From Polaromonas sp. (GTDB lineage Bacteria; Pseudomonadota; Gammaproteobacteria; Burkholderiales; Burkholderiaceae_C), in the NCBI RefSeq assembly GCF_016185115.1, contig NZ_JACPOF010000004.1, positions 179,979-243,978 of the forward strand: DNA of 64,000 bases. The letters are read 5' to 3'. The translations under genes were made by a program, and so were the position numbers. The notes beneath the pieces were generated by a model. That model ran no database searches and was not told the DNA's origin. It saw nothing but the letters and a program-made list of their open reading frames with translations. Below, one piece after another: positions 7,362 through 15,757 of the stretch (positions are counted from its first letter, which is position 1; each line of letters begins with the position of its first letter).

Positions 7362-9883
7362 CCCGCGCACAAGTCTCAGACAACTTCGGTGCGGAGCGCC
7401 TCCAGACGCAAGCCCGCGTGATCGCCCAAACCACCACGACCCAAGCGGCCCCCAACATGGAAGCCTGGAGGGGCCTCGGTGAAGCGTTCGCTGCGGGTGA
7501 CATGTTGATCGACAAGAACGCGGCCTACCAGAAGGAGCAGGACGAAACCCGTGCGGCCACCTATGCGAACTCCATGACGGTCGCGGAGCTTGGCAAGCGG
7601 ATCAAGGAGGACAAGATGCTGGCCTCCGAGTCGCCAGTCTTCGCAGCCACCGTGCAGCACATATGGGGCCAGAACTCCCACGATGCGATGCAGCGGGATG
7701 TGATGTCGAAGGTGACCACCGGGGAACTCAAGTTCAACAACCCTCAGGAAATTGACACGTACCTCACGGAGAGCCGGAACACCACACTCTCGGGTGCCGG
7801 TAAGTTCGCCACTGCGGGCTTCGACAAGGGCTATGCGAGCCTGCGTGAGAAGCTCATGGATTCCGTGGCGAAGGTGAACGATGCCAAGATGGTTGAGGAA
7901 GGGACCATACAGGCCTCCGACAGCCTCAGCAACACACTCCTCAAGGTCACCGGCACGGACTTCAAGGGGACACCTCAGGAGGCCGCAGCGGCTGTCCTGG
8001 ATCAGTACCACCTGTTGCGCCACACGAAGGCCCTCCCGGACAAGGCCAGCAAGGCGGCTCTGGAGGAGGTGGTCACCCGTGCAGCTACGTCCGGCAAGAC
8101 GGCCCTGCTGGAGTCCCTACTGAACAGTGAGCTTCCCGACCTGGGCTCCGTGAGGGGCTTCCTCGGGGAAACCAAAGCGGCCACCTTGACGAACCAGGCG
8201 ACCACTCGCTACGACCAGGGGCAACGCCAGCGGATAGACGATGAGGTCCTCCCGTTCATGCAGGCCAGCGACACCGGCTCCCTCAACGTGGAGAAGTTCA
8301 TGGCCTGGGCACAGCACCCGGACAACAAGAAGTACACGACAGCGGCCACGATCCACGCCATCACGCACGCCAACATGGCCGCGCTGGCGCACCAGCAGAA
8401 GGGCTTGGAGAAGTCGGCCATGCAAGGTGCTGTGATCCGTTCCGAGTATGAGGCGAAGAAGCGTGTGGACGCGGCCCTCACGAAGGGCACCCTCTGGGAA
8501 GCTCAAGGCAACAACACGCCCCAGGTGCTGACCACCACGGGTGATGTCAAGGACTTCGACGTGAAGAAGTATGCGGAGGACGCACTCACGATGAAGACCC
8601 AGGGCCTACCGTTTGACCAGCAGGTATCCGCATGGGCCATGAACGGTGTCAAGAACCCATCGTGGGAGAAGCAGCTTCAGGCTGGCCTATTGAACCTCAG
8701 CAGCATCTCAGTGGACGCCAAGGGGAAACCTAACGGGCAACTGAATGAGGCCGGGACGAAGGCTATTGAGTTGTTCAGGCAGTTGGATGCTGTCAATCCT
8801 GATGCCGCACGGCAGACGGCGGGGGAGGCGGAATACAAACGCTTCTCCGACATCGCCTTCCTGATGCACTTGGGGCGTGACCCCTCGGATGCCGCCTCGA
8901 TAGCCAGTAACGCGGCCCAGGGCGGAACCTTAGGCGGGCCTGGCGAGGCAATGGCGAAGAAGGTAGCCTCTGCCGTGGGAGACCTCACGGGTACACCGTG
9001 GGCGGACTGGTTCGCCAATCGCTGGGGGAATGTGCAGGACTTCGGCAGTACCCTCAAGCGGCTGGCCCCTGTGGTCAACCCGGTTGAGAGGGTGCGCGGT
9101 GTGGTGAAGTTGGGTGCCGGTGAGGTTGCAGAGGGCGCGAGGCTCCTGCTCTTTGGTGGTGCGGTAGGTCCCGCTGAACCCGGCCATGTCATGCGGAACA
9201 GCCTTGCCAACACCTCTCAGGTCCACGGCATGGTGCAACGCTATGCGACCCTGCTGGCCCACAGCGGCCAAGTGGGCGATGCAGAGACGGCACTGAAGAT
9301 GGCAGTGAGCTACATCAGCCGGCCTGAGGTCACAGCCCAGGTCAACGGCACCCTTTACCTCAAGTCTGAGATGCCAGCGGCCCCATCCAACACCCGGACC
9401 TCTGCTGAGTGGCTTGAGAAGTTCATTGATGCCGTGCCCAAGGCCCGTGCAAAGGAACTAGGCTTCCCCGGCGAATCCGTGCGGCTGGAGTATGACGACC
9501 GCTCACGCTCCTACCGTGCATTTGTAGCTGGGATTCCCCTCACGAACCCCGAAGGTGGCCTCATGGTGTGGCAGCGGGGTGCTATCCAGCAGTGGTATTC
9601 CACTCAAGACCAGATTGACCTGGTGAAGGCGGCAAGCGAAGCCTCAGACAAGCAGGTAGATGGTCTCCACGCGGCATACCTCAAGCGTGTGGGCAAGGAA
9701 CAGGGCGACCTGCAAACAGCTGACCCGTTCGTAATGGAACGCTACGACTCCTCAGCAGGAGGTCAGCTGCAAGCAGCCCGCTTGTTCTCCAGGGAAGCCT
9801 TCAGGCGCATCAGCCGCGATGGCAACCAGGACAAGCCACTCAGTGAACTGATGACGCTCTACCCGGCCACAAGCCGGAAGTAA
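7358..9883 (+). CDS. Large protein resembling T7-type internal virion protein gp15
   Basis: This 841-residue, mainly helical, Ala/Gln-rich protein has no signal peptide. Two blocks parallel phage T7 gp15 (747 aa), a core component of the DNA-ejection channel. Residues about 95-160 give N-x(5)-DVMSKVTTGELKF, then EIDTYL and later GFDKGYASL (in T7: a DVMQKI-x-G-x-F segment, then EEMEEY and YQRGFNGD). Residues about 400-520 give FDVKKYAEDAL followed by a VNPDAARQTA / FLMHLGRDP stretch (in T7: NADPQLIAAL then LTMDMMDKQGIDP). These matches come from memory, not from an alignment. No neighbouring gp14 or gp16 gene is present, which is odd. A coiled, elongated virion or ejection protein is the best guess. 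Confidence 0.6.
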   Translation: MTRAQVSDNFGAERLQTQARVIAQTTTTQAAPNMEAWRGLGEAFAAGDMLIDKNAAYQKEQDETRAATYANSMTVAELGKRIKEDKMLASESPVFAATVQHIWGQNSHDAMQRDVMSKVTTGELKFNNPQEIDTYLTESRNTTLSGAGKFATAGFDKGYASLREKLMDSVAKVNDAKMVEEGTIQASDSLSNTLLKVTGTDFKGTPQEAAAAVLDQYHLLRHTKALPDKASKAALEEVVTRAATSGKTALLESLLNSELPDLGSVRGFLGETKAATLTNQATTRYDQGQRQRIDDEVLPFMQASDTGSLNVEKFMAWAQHPDNKKYTTAATIHAITHANMAALAHQQKGLEKSAMQGAVIRSEYEAKKRVDAALTKGTLWEAQGNNTPQVLTTTGDVKDFDVKKYAEDALTMKTQGLPFDQQVSAWAMNGVKNPSWEKQLQAGLLNLSSISVDAKGKPNGQLNEAGTKAIELFRQLDAVNPDAARQTAGEAEYKRFSDIAFLMHLGRDPSDAASIASNAAQGGTLGGPGEAMAKKVASAVGDLTGTPWADWFANRWGNVQDFGSTLKRLAPVVNPVERVRGVVKLGAGEVAEGARLLLFGGAVGPAEPGHVMRNSLANTSQVHGMVQRYATLLAHSGQVGDAETALKMAVSYISRPEVTAQVNGTLYLKSEMPAAPSNTRTSAEWLEKFIDAVPKARAKELGFPGESVRLEYDDRSRSYRAFVAGIPLTNPEGGLMVWQRGAIQQWYSTQDQIDLVKAASEASDKQVDGLHAAYLKRVGKEQGDLQTADPFVMERYDSSAGGQLQAARLFSREAFRRISRDGNQDKPLSELMTLYPATSRK

Positions 9884-9905
9884 CTTCCCTTTGATTTAAC
9901 TCGAC

Positions 9906-9928
9906 GGCGGGGGCCAAAAACCTCCGCC
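9906..9928 (+). terminator. Strong hairpin after the gp15-like gene
   Basis: GGCGGGGG pairs with CCTCCGCC over a 7-nt A-rich loop (one G-T pair), 22 nt past the stop. TGTAATCC follows rather than a T-run, so standard intrinsic termination would be weak. Confidence 0.4.
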
Positions 9929-9937
9929 TGTAATCCT

Positions 9938-10390
9938 ATGACAGACAGACAAACAACTACACACGGCACAGCCTCCACGGAGCCCGTTATGGGGTCTACA
10001 GGAGACGCGAGGGCAACCCGCAGACCAACATGGCGTGAGCGATACGCAGCCCAGCCACGGGCCTCTATTCGCCTCGACTACAAAAGCCATTCAGTTCGTG
10101 CCTACGCTGATGAAAGTGGCGCACTGTGGTTCGTCCTGGTGGACATCTTCAATGCCCTGGAGAAGCGCAAGACTTGGCCCCTGAGGAAGCGGATCACGGA
10201 CCCGAAGGACATCATGCTGGTCCTCGCTTGGGTTCCCAATGTTGCGACTCCTGCGGGTGGCGGCTGGGCCTTGATCCAGGCTACGAACCTTAGTGGTCTT
10301 GAGGCCATGCTGACCTTTAGTTCACTCGCGACGGCTCCAGGGTTCCTCAGGTGGGCGCATGAGGTCACAGCCGCCGGGGAGCGGGCGTGA
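9938..10390 (+). CDS. BRO-N domain, antirepressor-like protein
   Basis: This 150-residue protein has a disordered, Thr/Arg-rich first 40 residues. A BRO-N-like core follows: SVRAYADESGALWFVLVDIFNAL (about residues 49-71), then RITDPKDIM and a GWALIQATNLSGLEAML segment matching the later strand-helix of the domain. BRO-N proteins are DNA-binding phage antirepressors or regulators. No C-terminal ANT/KilAC domain is present, so it is a short form. Its stop overlaps the next gene's GTG start (GTGA). Confidence 0.65.
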   Translation: MTDRQTTTHGTASTEPVMGSTGDARATRRPTWRERYAAQPRASIRLDYKSHSVRAYADESGALWFVLVDIFNALEKRKTWPLRKRITDPKDIMLVLAWVPNVATPAGGGWALIQATNLSGLEAMLTFSSLATAPGFLRWAHEVTAAGERA

Positions 10391-10818
10391 CCGTGTACTC
10401 GATGGAACTCTCCGAGGGTAACCAAGCCACGTATCCGCTCGGTACATTGAAGGAGTGGGCCTGCCAATTCCTAGGTGTCCAGAGGTGTTCTCCTGCGTAT
10501 CTCAAGGCACTTTCCATCGTACTGGGCAACATGGCCCGCGCTGATGCACACGGTGCAAGGCTTATCTTGAAGACCATTGTTCCCTGGGCCACGCGACAGA
10601 CCATGCGGACCCTTCTGGAGCAACTGTGTGAGGCCGGGTGGTTAACCCGATGGAGCAATCCCAAGAAGGCCACCTTCGCATATGTTGGACGTGGCGATAG
10701 GACCCCCGAGGAGGACCCAGCTATGGCTTACAGCCGTCTTCAGAGGGAAGCTGAGGATGCGGACTTCAAGCGGTATCTGACCGCCTTGGGTCTCACAACT
10801 GGGGACTGTCCTTACTAA
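10387..10818 (+). CDS. Winged-helix protein coupled to the BRO-N gene
   Basis: This 143-residue protein starts at a GTG overlapping the BRO-N stop. Residues about 68-100 (ATRQTMRTLLEQLCEAGWL, then TFAYVGRG) look like a helix-turn-helix followed by a wing. The C-terminal third is acidic and charged. Right after it lie three TTAnnAACCGC repeats, 21-22 bp apart, that could be its operator or that of its partner. The family was not recognised by name. Confidence 0.5.
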   Translation: MTVYSMELSEGNQATYPLGTLKEWACQFLGVQRCSPAYLKALSIVLGNMARADAHGARLILKTIVPWATRQTMRTLLEQLCEAGWLTRWSNPKKATFAYVGRGDRTPEEDPAMAYSRLQREAEDADFKRYLTALGLTTGDCPY

Positions 10819-10865
10819 CCGCCTGGAGGTGTCTTAGCAACCGCTAAACACCCCTTAGCAACCGC
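10812..10865. repeat. Three phased TTAnnAACCGC repeats and a hairpin
   Basis: TTACTAACCGC (10812), TTAGCAACCGC (10834) and TTAGCAACCGC (10855) are direct repeats at 22- and 21-bp steps, two helical turns. A hairpin GGTGT(c)TTAGC / GCTAAACACC (10828-10852) overlaps the middle one. Phased repeats next to regulator genes suggest a multi-site operator or a small origin. The rest of the 331-bp gap to 11149 shows no gene. Confidence 0.5.
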
Positions 10866-11149
10866 CTTATAAGAGATACCAAAAGGGGAACCTGAGGAAT
10901 GCCCTGACCGCCATTCGCTGTGTGCCTGCTGGTGCACCGGAGACCACTTCAACATAGTCCAGCAGTAAGCCAGCGGGCGCTCTGATCGTGGAATGACCAT
11001 AAATATTTCTCCCATGTGGTCAGCCAATGAAGGGTAACCGTGAGGTCACCTATTGGGCGGCGTGGGCCTCCGTCTATCTGTAGTGCCGGGGGTTGGGCTG
11101 ATTGGCCGTCATTTATAGTCGAAGTCGCCTGAACCAGTAGAGGATTGGA

Positions 11150-11632
11150 ATGAAAACTTTGCTACACACGCCTTTCAGCCTTCAACTCCTAGTGAGGCGC
11201 AGCTTAAGTGGGCCAGCCACTCGGACTCTAATTTTGAGCTCTATGCTGTGCGCGGTAGCTGTTCAGGTTAAAGCTCAAACTGCAGAAAATTACCTCTGCA
11301 TTCCTGACCAATCAACTGGCTTCAGGTTCGACACCACTTCGAATACATGGCAGACGGCGCAGTTCAATGTTAAGAATTCAAAGTATTTGCTCAGCAAGAA
11401 AGCGGCCAAGTGGCAGTGGAAAGAATTCAGCAAAACAAGCTCTACGGAGTGCAGCGGCGATTTCAATGAATATGGTTTTCTGCGCTGCGATCACATGGAA
11501 AGAATTATTGTGAATCGGGATAGCCTGCGGTTTCAGATTATTTATCCAATAGGTTACGTGGTCAGTAAAAGCGTGAAAGATCAGAACCAAGATAACCCCT
11601 CGATTGAAATAGGCCGTTGCTCCGCTTTGTAG
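11150..11632 (+). CDS. Secreted hypothetical protein
   Basis: This 160-residue protein has an N-terminal hydrophobic stretch (about residues 26-42, ending VKAQ), a probable signal peptide with a long n-region. The mature part begins near YLCIPDQSTGFRFD and contains four cysteines, consistent with disulphides. Uncharacterised secreted proteins of this pattern are common in prophages and proteobacteria. GAGGATTGG precedes the ATG. It is followed by another secreted protein on the same strand (the thermonuclease). No function is assigned. Confidence 0.6.
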   Translation: MKTLLHTPFSLQLLVRRSLSGPATRTLILSSMLCAVAVQVKAQTAENYLCIPDQSTGFRFDTTSNTWQTAQFNVKNSKYLLSKKAAKWQWKEFSKTSSTECSGDFNEYGFLRCDHMERIIVNRDSLRFQIIYPIGYVVSKSVKDQNQDNPSIEIGRCSAL

Positions 11633-11654
11633 TCAACGACACACCAAGCCGCTT

Positions 11655-12146
11655 GTGCGTCACCTCTCATTTACTGTTGCCGCAGTACTGCTGTTTGCAA
11701 ATATCAGCACCACCCTCGCGGCCACCCTTCAGGGCACCGTAGTGGGCATCCAGGACGGAGACACCATAACGATCCTTGACGCCTCCAGGACCACCCACAA
11801 GATTCGCCTTTCGGGGATTGATGCGCCTGAGAAGAAGCAGCCTTACGGCAACGCCTCCAAGCAGGCCCTCTCGGATATGGTCTATGAACGCACGGTGACC
11901 ATTGAGTACGACAAGTACGACCGCTATGGCCGCAAGGTGGGGAAGGTGCTGGTGAACGGTATGGATGCCAACCTGGAGCAGGTTAGGGCGGGCCTCGCGT
12001 GGCACTACAAAAAGTACCAGAAGGAGCAACCTGCGGAGGACCGCTTGGAGTACGGAAGGGCAGAGGTCAAGGCGCGGGAGGAGGGTAAGGGGCTCTGGAA
12101 GGATGCTCAGGCGGTGCCCCCGTGGGACTACAGGCACATTCGCTAG
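11655..12146 (+). CDS. Secreted staphylococcal-nuclease-like thermonuclease
   Basis: This 163-residue protein has a signal peptide (to about residue 22) followed by one SNase domain. The pattern is VVGIQDGDTITI, KIRLSGIDAPEKKQ (Arg and Glu of the active site), YDRYGRKVGKV and NLEQVRAGLAWHYKKY. Such enzymes hydrolyse DNA and RNA with calcium. The GTG start (11655) gives a complete signal peptide. Its stop codon shares CTAG with the stop of the convergent S-4TM gene. Plasmids and phages often carry periplasmic nucleases of this kind; the role could be nucleic-acid scavenging or entry-associated. Confidence 0.9.
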   Translation: MRHLSFTVAAVLLFANISTTLAATLQGTVVGIQDGDTITILDASRTTHKIRLSGIDAPEKKQPYGNASKQALSDMVYERTVTIEYDKYDRYGRKVGKVLVNGMDANLEQVRAGLAWHYKKYQKEQPAEDRLEYGRAEVKAREEGKGLWKDAQAVPPWDYRHIR

Positions 12147-13051
12147 CCTGCTAAAGCAGCCTTGGCCTGTTCAACTAATTCCTCAGAACCGTAGTTCATC
12201 TGCAGTTCTTGTTCGTTTCTCATCCACCGGAAAACCGTGTCGAAGATTAGGGGGTTCCGTTTCCTTCCATCGTAGATCTCGTTCTGTAAATTGCGCGAAT
12301 TTGCGCCAAGCTCGTCTTCAGCCATACCTGCAAGAGCAGACGACCAGAGATTTTCTGAAAAAGTTTGGAGCTTGTCTAATCTGTCTGCGGCGTCTCTATG
12401 CTCAGTTGCTTGACGCAGACCTAGCGAAAATGCTGGGGTTAATGGTGCGGCAATTTTCAACACAAAATCAGCAATTGTTAGCCCGGCTGCAAAGCCTACC
12501 CATGCCGCAATTAACGCAACCAACCCAAGTGCAACTTGCAAGGTTGTGGCGTACCGTCTCCGCTGTTGCGAATCCCACCAACAGTTCGCCCGCTGACACA
12601 CAAGCCTTCCCAACGGCAATGACAGTTGATCAATAGTTGGCGAATACCAATTCTTTAGCGAAGGCATTGTGCTTGCCCATTTTGAATATTTTTTTGCTTG
12701 GGCGTGCACTTTTTCAGGATCAGGACGTTTGCCAACCTTGAGTTCGTTCCATGGGAGATTCAGAACATAACAGTCGAAGATTTCTTGTATAGCAGCTGCG
12801 TTTTCCCGCAGCCTTTTTTGCCAAGGCGTCAGCAAGGCAGTATCTAAAACGGCAACACTTAATCCCCACAGGGCGGCGTGCCCCTTGTATTCTGGCAAAA
12901 AGACTGCAATCAACGCCGTGAAAATCGCTATGGGAATAGCCAATATGAGCTGAAAACCAAATACATGCTTTGCTGTCGCATAAAGCTGGCGTTGCGCTGA
13001 CAGGCGCTCCAATTCGCGCTGTTCGTTCTGTCTGCTGTTGATTGTGTTCAT
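12143..13051 (-). CDS. S-4TM family CBASS-type membrane effector
   Basis: S-4TM proteins (SMODS-associating 4TM effectors) are predicted to damage the inner membrane when a cyclic nucleotide binds. This 302-residue protein begins MNTINSRQNEQRELERL and has two hydrophobic pairs: HVFGFQLILAIPIAIFTALI plus LWGLSVAVLDTALL in the first third, then LQVALGLVALIAAWVGFAAG plus a segment to about residue 210. Long soluble linkers and a charged C-terminal tail follow. The ATG at 13051 overlaps the stop of the CD-NTase gene by 4 nt (ATGA), which fixes the start over a longer upstream frame. The two form one unit. Confidence 0.85.
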   Translation of the reverse strand: MNTINSRQNEQRELERLSAQRQLYATAKHVFGFQLILAIPIAIFTALIAVFLPEYKGHAALWGLSVAVLDTALLTPWQKRLRENAAAIQEIFDCYVLNLPWNELKVGKRPDPEKVHAQAKKYSKWASTMPSLKNWYSPTIDQLSLPLGRLVCQRANCWWDSQQRRRYATTLQVALGLVALIAAWVGFAAGLTIADFVLKIAAPLTPAFSLGLRQATEHRDAADRLDKLQTFSENLWSSALAGMAEDELGANSRNLQNEIYDGRKRNPLIFDTVFRWMRNEQELQMNYGSEELVEQAKAALAG

Positions 13052-13923
13052 GGGTAGTAATAGTTTGGAAATGCATCCGCATACACAAGCCGCCAATAGT
13101 CAAATGCATCAGAAGTTTTACCCGCATGTGCGTAGGCCATTGCGTTCTCAGCGCGAGTCGTGGCTCGCTTTAAAGCGGACAACGCCTCTTCCTTATTCAC
13201 TGCGGACTTGCACGCAGATATCTGGCCGGAAAATCCCATCGGGTCATTGATCCCGCTCAACCCACTAGACAATAAATTCTTAAATATGTTTTTCACATCT
13301 ATTGGGTAGACGATTGAGGATTCTCCCGCCGCGTATTTTGCGATCATCATCTCCAAATAAAAGGAAGATATCGGAACGTTCCTGAGATATTTCCAGGCTT
13401 TCACAAAACGAATCAGGGGTTTAACTTTTCCTGCCAACCGCTCATCTACTACACGTACATATGCGTTGTGAGCATCTGGGCTGGCTTTCATCCAACCTCC
13501 CGTACCGTCTGCAATGTCATATATCTTGCAGCCCGATTCTTCGCGTAGAAAATCTGCGGGAACTACCTCAGTGACTTCTGAGCGCAATGTTCCAAAAGGA
13601 ATGACCACTGCCGGAGAACTAACCCGGACACCCGTATTTGGGTAGCGGAGGTCCAACGCCGCTCTAACTTTTTGTAGCGAATAGATTGAAGATTGGGTGA
13701 GAGACGGTGTCGGTAGGCACGCCAAATAATCAACATCGCTGTAGCCTGAAATGCTCGTGCCGTTACCAAAAGAGCCAATCCTCACGAACCGGATAAGACC
13801 AAAGTTAGCTCGTATAGCGCCTTCGATGGACGCCCTGTGACTTTTAGCTGCAGCGGTTTCTACTGATGTTGCTTTGAGCTTGCTTAGGAAGTCTTCAAAA
13901 CCTTCTTCTATAGTTCTTGGCAT
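13048..13923 (-). CDS. SMODS-domain CD-NTase, cyclic-nucleotide synthase of a CBASS-like system
   Basis: CD-NTases make cyclic di- or oligonucleotides in response to phage infection. This 291-residue protein carries GSFGNGTSISGYSDVDYL, with Gly50-Ser51 and the metal-binding Asp63-x-Asp65. A likely third acidic residue is Glu119 (TEVVPADF), and a helical C-terminal half follows (IRFVKAWKYL, SFYLEMMIAKY). The ATG at 13923 has a strong GGAGGGG upstream and is preferred to 13947. The overlap with the S-4TM gene gives a two-gene module without visible Cap2/Cap3 or HORMA/TRIP genes, so it is type I-like. The nucleotide product cannot be read from the sequence. Confidence 0.9.
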   Translation of the reverse strand: MPRTIEEGFEDFLSKLKATSVETAAAKSHRASIEGAIRANFGLIRFVRIGSFGNGTSISGYSDVDYLACLPTPSLTQSSIYSLQKVRAALDLRYPNTGVRVSSPAVVIPFGTLRSEVTEVVPADFLREESGCKIYDIADGTGGWMKASPDAHNAYVRVVDERLAGKVKPLIRFVKAWKYLRNVPISSFYLEMMIAKYAAGESSIVYPIDVKNIFKNLLSSGLSGINDPMGFSGQISACKSAVNKEEALSALKRATTRAENAMAYAHAGKTSDAFDYWRLVYADAFPNYYYP

Positions 13924-13974
13924 TTCCCCTCCAATTTGTGCAACCAATTGTGCGCTTTTAAGCGTTCGTTAGAT

Positions 13975-15660
13975 TTACCTGATTGTCTTAAGTAGTTTGA
14001 GTGCTGGGTAGCTGATAGCCTCTACAGCCGCCTGTACTTCTTTAACAGTCCAATGGTCGTAAATGATGGTGCCTACACTGCCCCCGCTTTCGTGACCCGT
14101 GATCTTGTCCATCGTGGATTCGCTGAAACCTGCACGACGCATCAATGGCCTTACGGTATGTCGAAAGCAATGGAAGTCCGGTTTCTCTCCTAAACCAATC
14201 CCCCTGCGATAACCTGAGAACCAATTGCTGAAGTAGCCGCTAGGTTTTCCTTCACGAAGCCTTAAGGTAGGCCACAAGGACACCGATCCTGACGCCCGCA
14301 CGGTCGCCACGTAATCGAGGAACCCTAACCGGATCAATTCGCTGTGTATAGGAATCTTTCGCCGCCCAGCCTTCGTCTTGATCTTCTGTCCTTCGCCTTC
14401 ATCGGTCAGCGATAGGACCGGGATGCCTTCAACGTCCCCCACGTCCTCGGTTCGCAACTGACAGAGTTCACCGAGGCGGGCACCCCCATAAAGCCCCAGG
14501 AGGGGTATCCAGTAAGCAGCCGCACCGCCTGAGTTCCAGGCAGTAGGCAATTCATAGGCTTGGTGCAATGGCGCATGGAAGAGGGTCTTGAGTTCGGGGT
14601 CAGTCCAAGGACGGCGCTCCCCGGTAGTCACAGAGTCAATCTTTAGGCCCACCCAAGGCTGTCGCGGAATCCACTCAAGGGTCTCAGCCGCGAACTTGAG
14701 GAGCGACTTCACCCAGTTCAGCCGGTCTCTGGCAGTTTTGGTGGTGTTGGAATTCTCCCGTAGCCATGAGCGGAAGTTATCCCCCTGAGATCTCGTGATG
14801 GCCTTGAGAGACACCCCAGGGGCAAACGACTCAAACAGCTTGAGGGCACGATTGCACGCCGCCACGGTGTCCTTAGTTCGCACACTATCGCCCGACATCT
14901 TCCAGCGGTCATACACGTCCCGCAGGGTCCGCTTCTCGTTTGACGTGGGGGTGGCTGTGGAGGGCACGGAAGGCGTCTCCACGACCTCTCCAGCGTCCCG
15001 GAGGGTGACCTCATGGAGAGCCTTGCGGTACGCCTTGAGCGACTCCTGGAGAGCCTCTCTTGCACCTGGGGTTGCTGGATTGAACGACAGGCCAAGTGAT
15101 ACAGCCTCTGCCTGGACTATCGGCAGCACCGTTACGAGGTTGCGCCTGCTGAGGCTCTCCGCCGCCTTGCTGTCCAAATATTCGTTCAGCCCGGCCAGTT
15201 CTCTCGCTTCGTCCTCCCGCAGGCCCCGAAGGTCGTCCGGGTCGCGGGGCGGTGGCGTGAGGTTGAGCGTGTGTGCCGGATTCGCCTTCCTCAGGTCAAG
15301 CTCGCGGCGAACGTGGGCCATTTCAGCCAGAAGGGGGAGGTCATTGCGTAGCCTGTCGTCCTCCCGAAGGACCGCCATATAGACCCGCTGGGCAAGCTGG
15401 GCGGACATCTCTGGGGTAACCGCCTGGAGCGGGAGGGGGTTTAATTCGCGGCGCTTGGCCTCAAATTTGGAGAGCCATTCGGCCCGCTTCTGGGTGGCCC
15501 TGAGGACCGCTTGGGGCCGTTCGCTAGTGTCCAGAGAGAGGTTCACTCGGGATGTCCCTAGGGCCTCCTGAAGGTCACCTGGAACGAGGATACGAACGTA
15601 CCAGCGGGAGCCCCGCAGGTTCAGCCCTTCGACTTGAGCCATGTCTTTTTCCGTCTTCAT
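13975..15660 (-). CDS. Tyrosine site-specific integrase
   Basis: This 561-residue integrase has an N-terminal DUF6538-like head (GSRWYVRILVPGDLQEALG), a long helical middle, a SAM-like core-binding region (about residues 245-345) and the catalytic domain. Catalytic residues are visible: Arg in YGGARLGEL, Lys in KTKAGRRKIPIH, His-Arg in HCFRHT, His in TGHES and the nucleophile Tyr in IIYDHW. Two starts are possible: 15660, or 15642 (MAQVEGLN) with GGAAAAAG upstream. It sits about 100 bp from the 3' end of ffs with its start facing ffs, the usual layout of an integrase beside its attachment site. It lies directly upstream of the CBASS pair on the same strand. Confidence 0.95.
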   Translation of the reverse strand: MKTEKDMAQVEGLNLRGSRWYVRILVPGDLQEALGTSRVNLSLDTSERPQAVLRATQKRAEWLSKFEAKRRELNPLPLQAVTPEMSAQLAQRVYMAVLREDDRLRNDLPLLAEMAHVRRELDLRKANPAHTLNLTPPPRDPDDLRGLREDEARELAGLNEYLDSKAAESLSRRNLVTVLPIVQAEAVSLGLSFNPATPGAREALQESLKAYRKALHEVTLRDAGEVVETPSVPSTATPTSNEKRTLRDVYDRWKMSGDSVRTKDTVAACNRALKLFESFAPGVSLKAITRSQGDNFRSWLRENSNTTKTARDRLNWVKSLLKFAAETLEWIPRQPWVGLKIDSVTTGERRPWTDPELKTLFHAPLHQAYELPTAWNSGGAAAYWIPLLGLYGGARLGELCQLRTEDVGDVEGIPVLSLTDEGEGQKIKTKAGRRKIPIHSELIRLGFLDYVATVRASGSVSLWPTLRLREGKPSGYFSNWFSGYRRGIGLGEKPDFHCFRHTVRPLMRRAGFSESTMDKITGHESGGSVGTIIYDHWTVKEVQAAVEAISYPALKLLKTIR

Positions 15661-15757
15661 AAAGTTAATGAAGTGACACAGTCAAGTGATACAAAACCGA
15701 TGCGGAGAGCCGCTCTGGGCTTGAAACCCGCATGAATACTCGGTTTCTTGGTTATAA

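Larger units (their letters stand above)
1..15757. mobile_element. Right part of an integrated phage-like element, probably inserted at ffs
   Basis: This stretch has a tyrosine integrase at its right edge, next to the 3' end of an intact 4.5S RNA gene. It also has a serine recombinase, an SOS-controlled umuDC pair, a BRO-N antirepressor-like protein, a large protein resembling T7 gp15, and anti-phage cargo (CBASS). Gene density, small unknown ORFs and frequent 4-nt stop/start overlaps are phage-like. No capsid, portal, terminase or phage RNA polymerase gene lies in the window, so it could be the end of a longer prophage, a degraded prophage or a satellite. The left end is not visible and the exact right junction was not located; the coordinate given is the base next to ffs. 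Confidence 0.75.
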
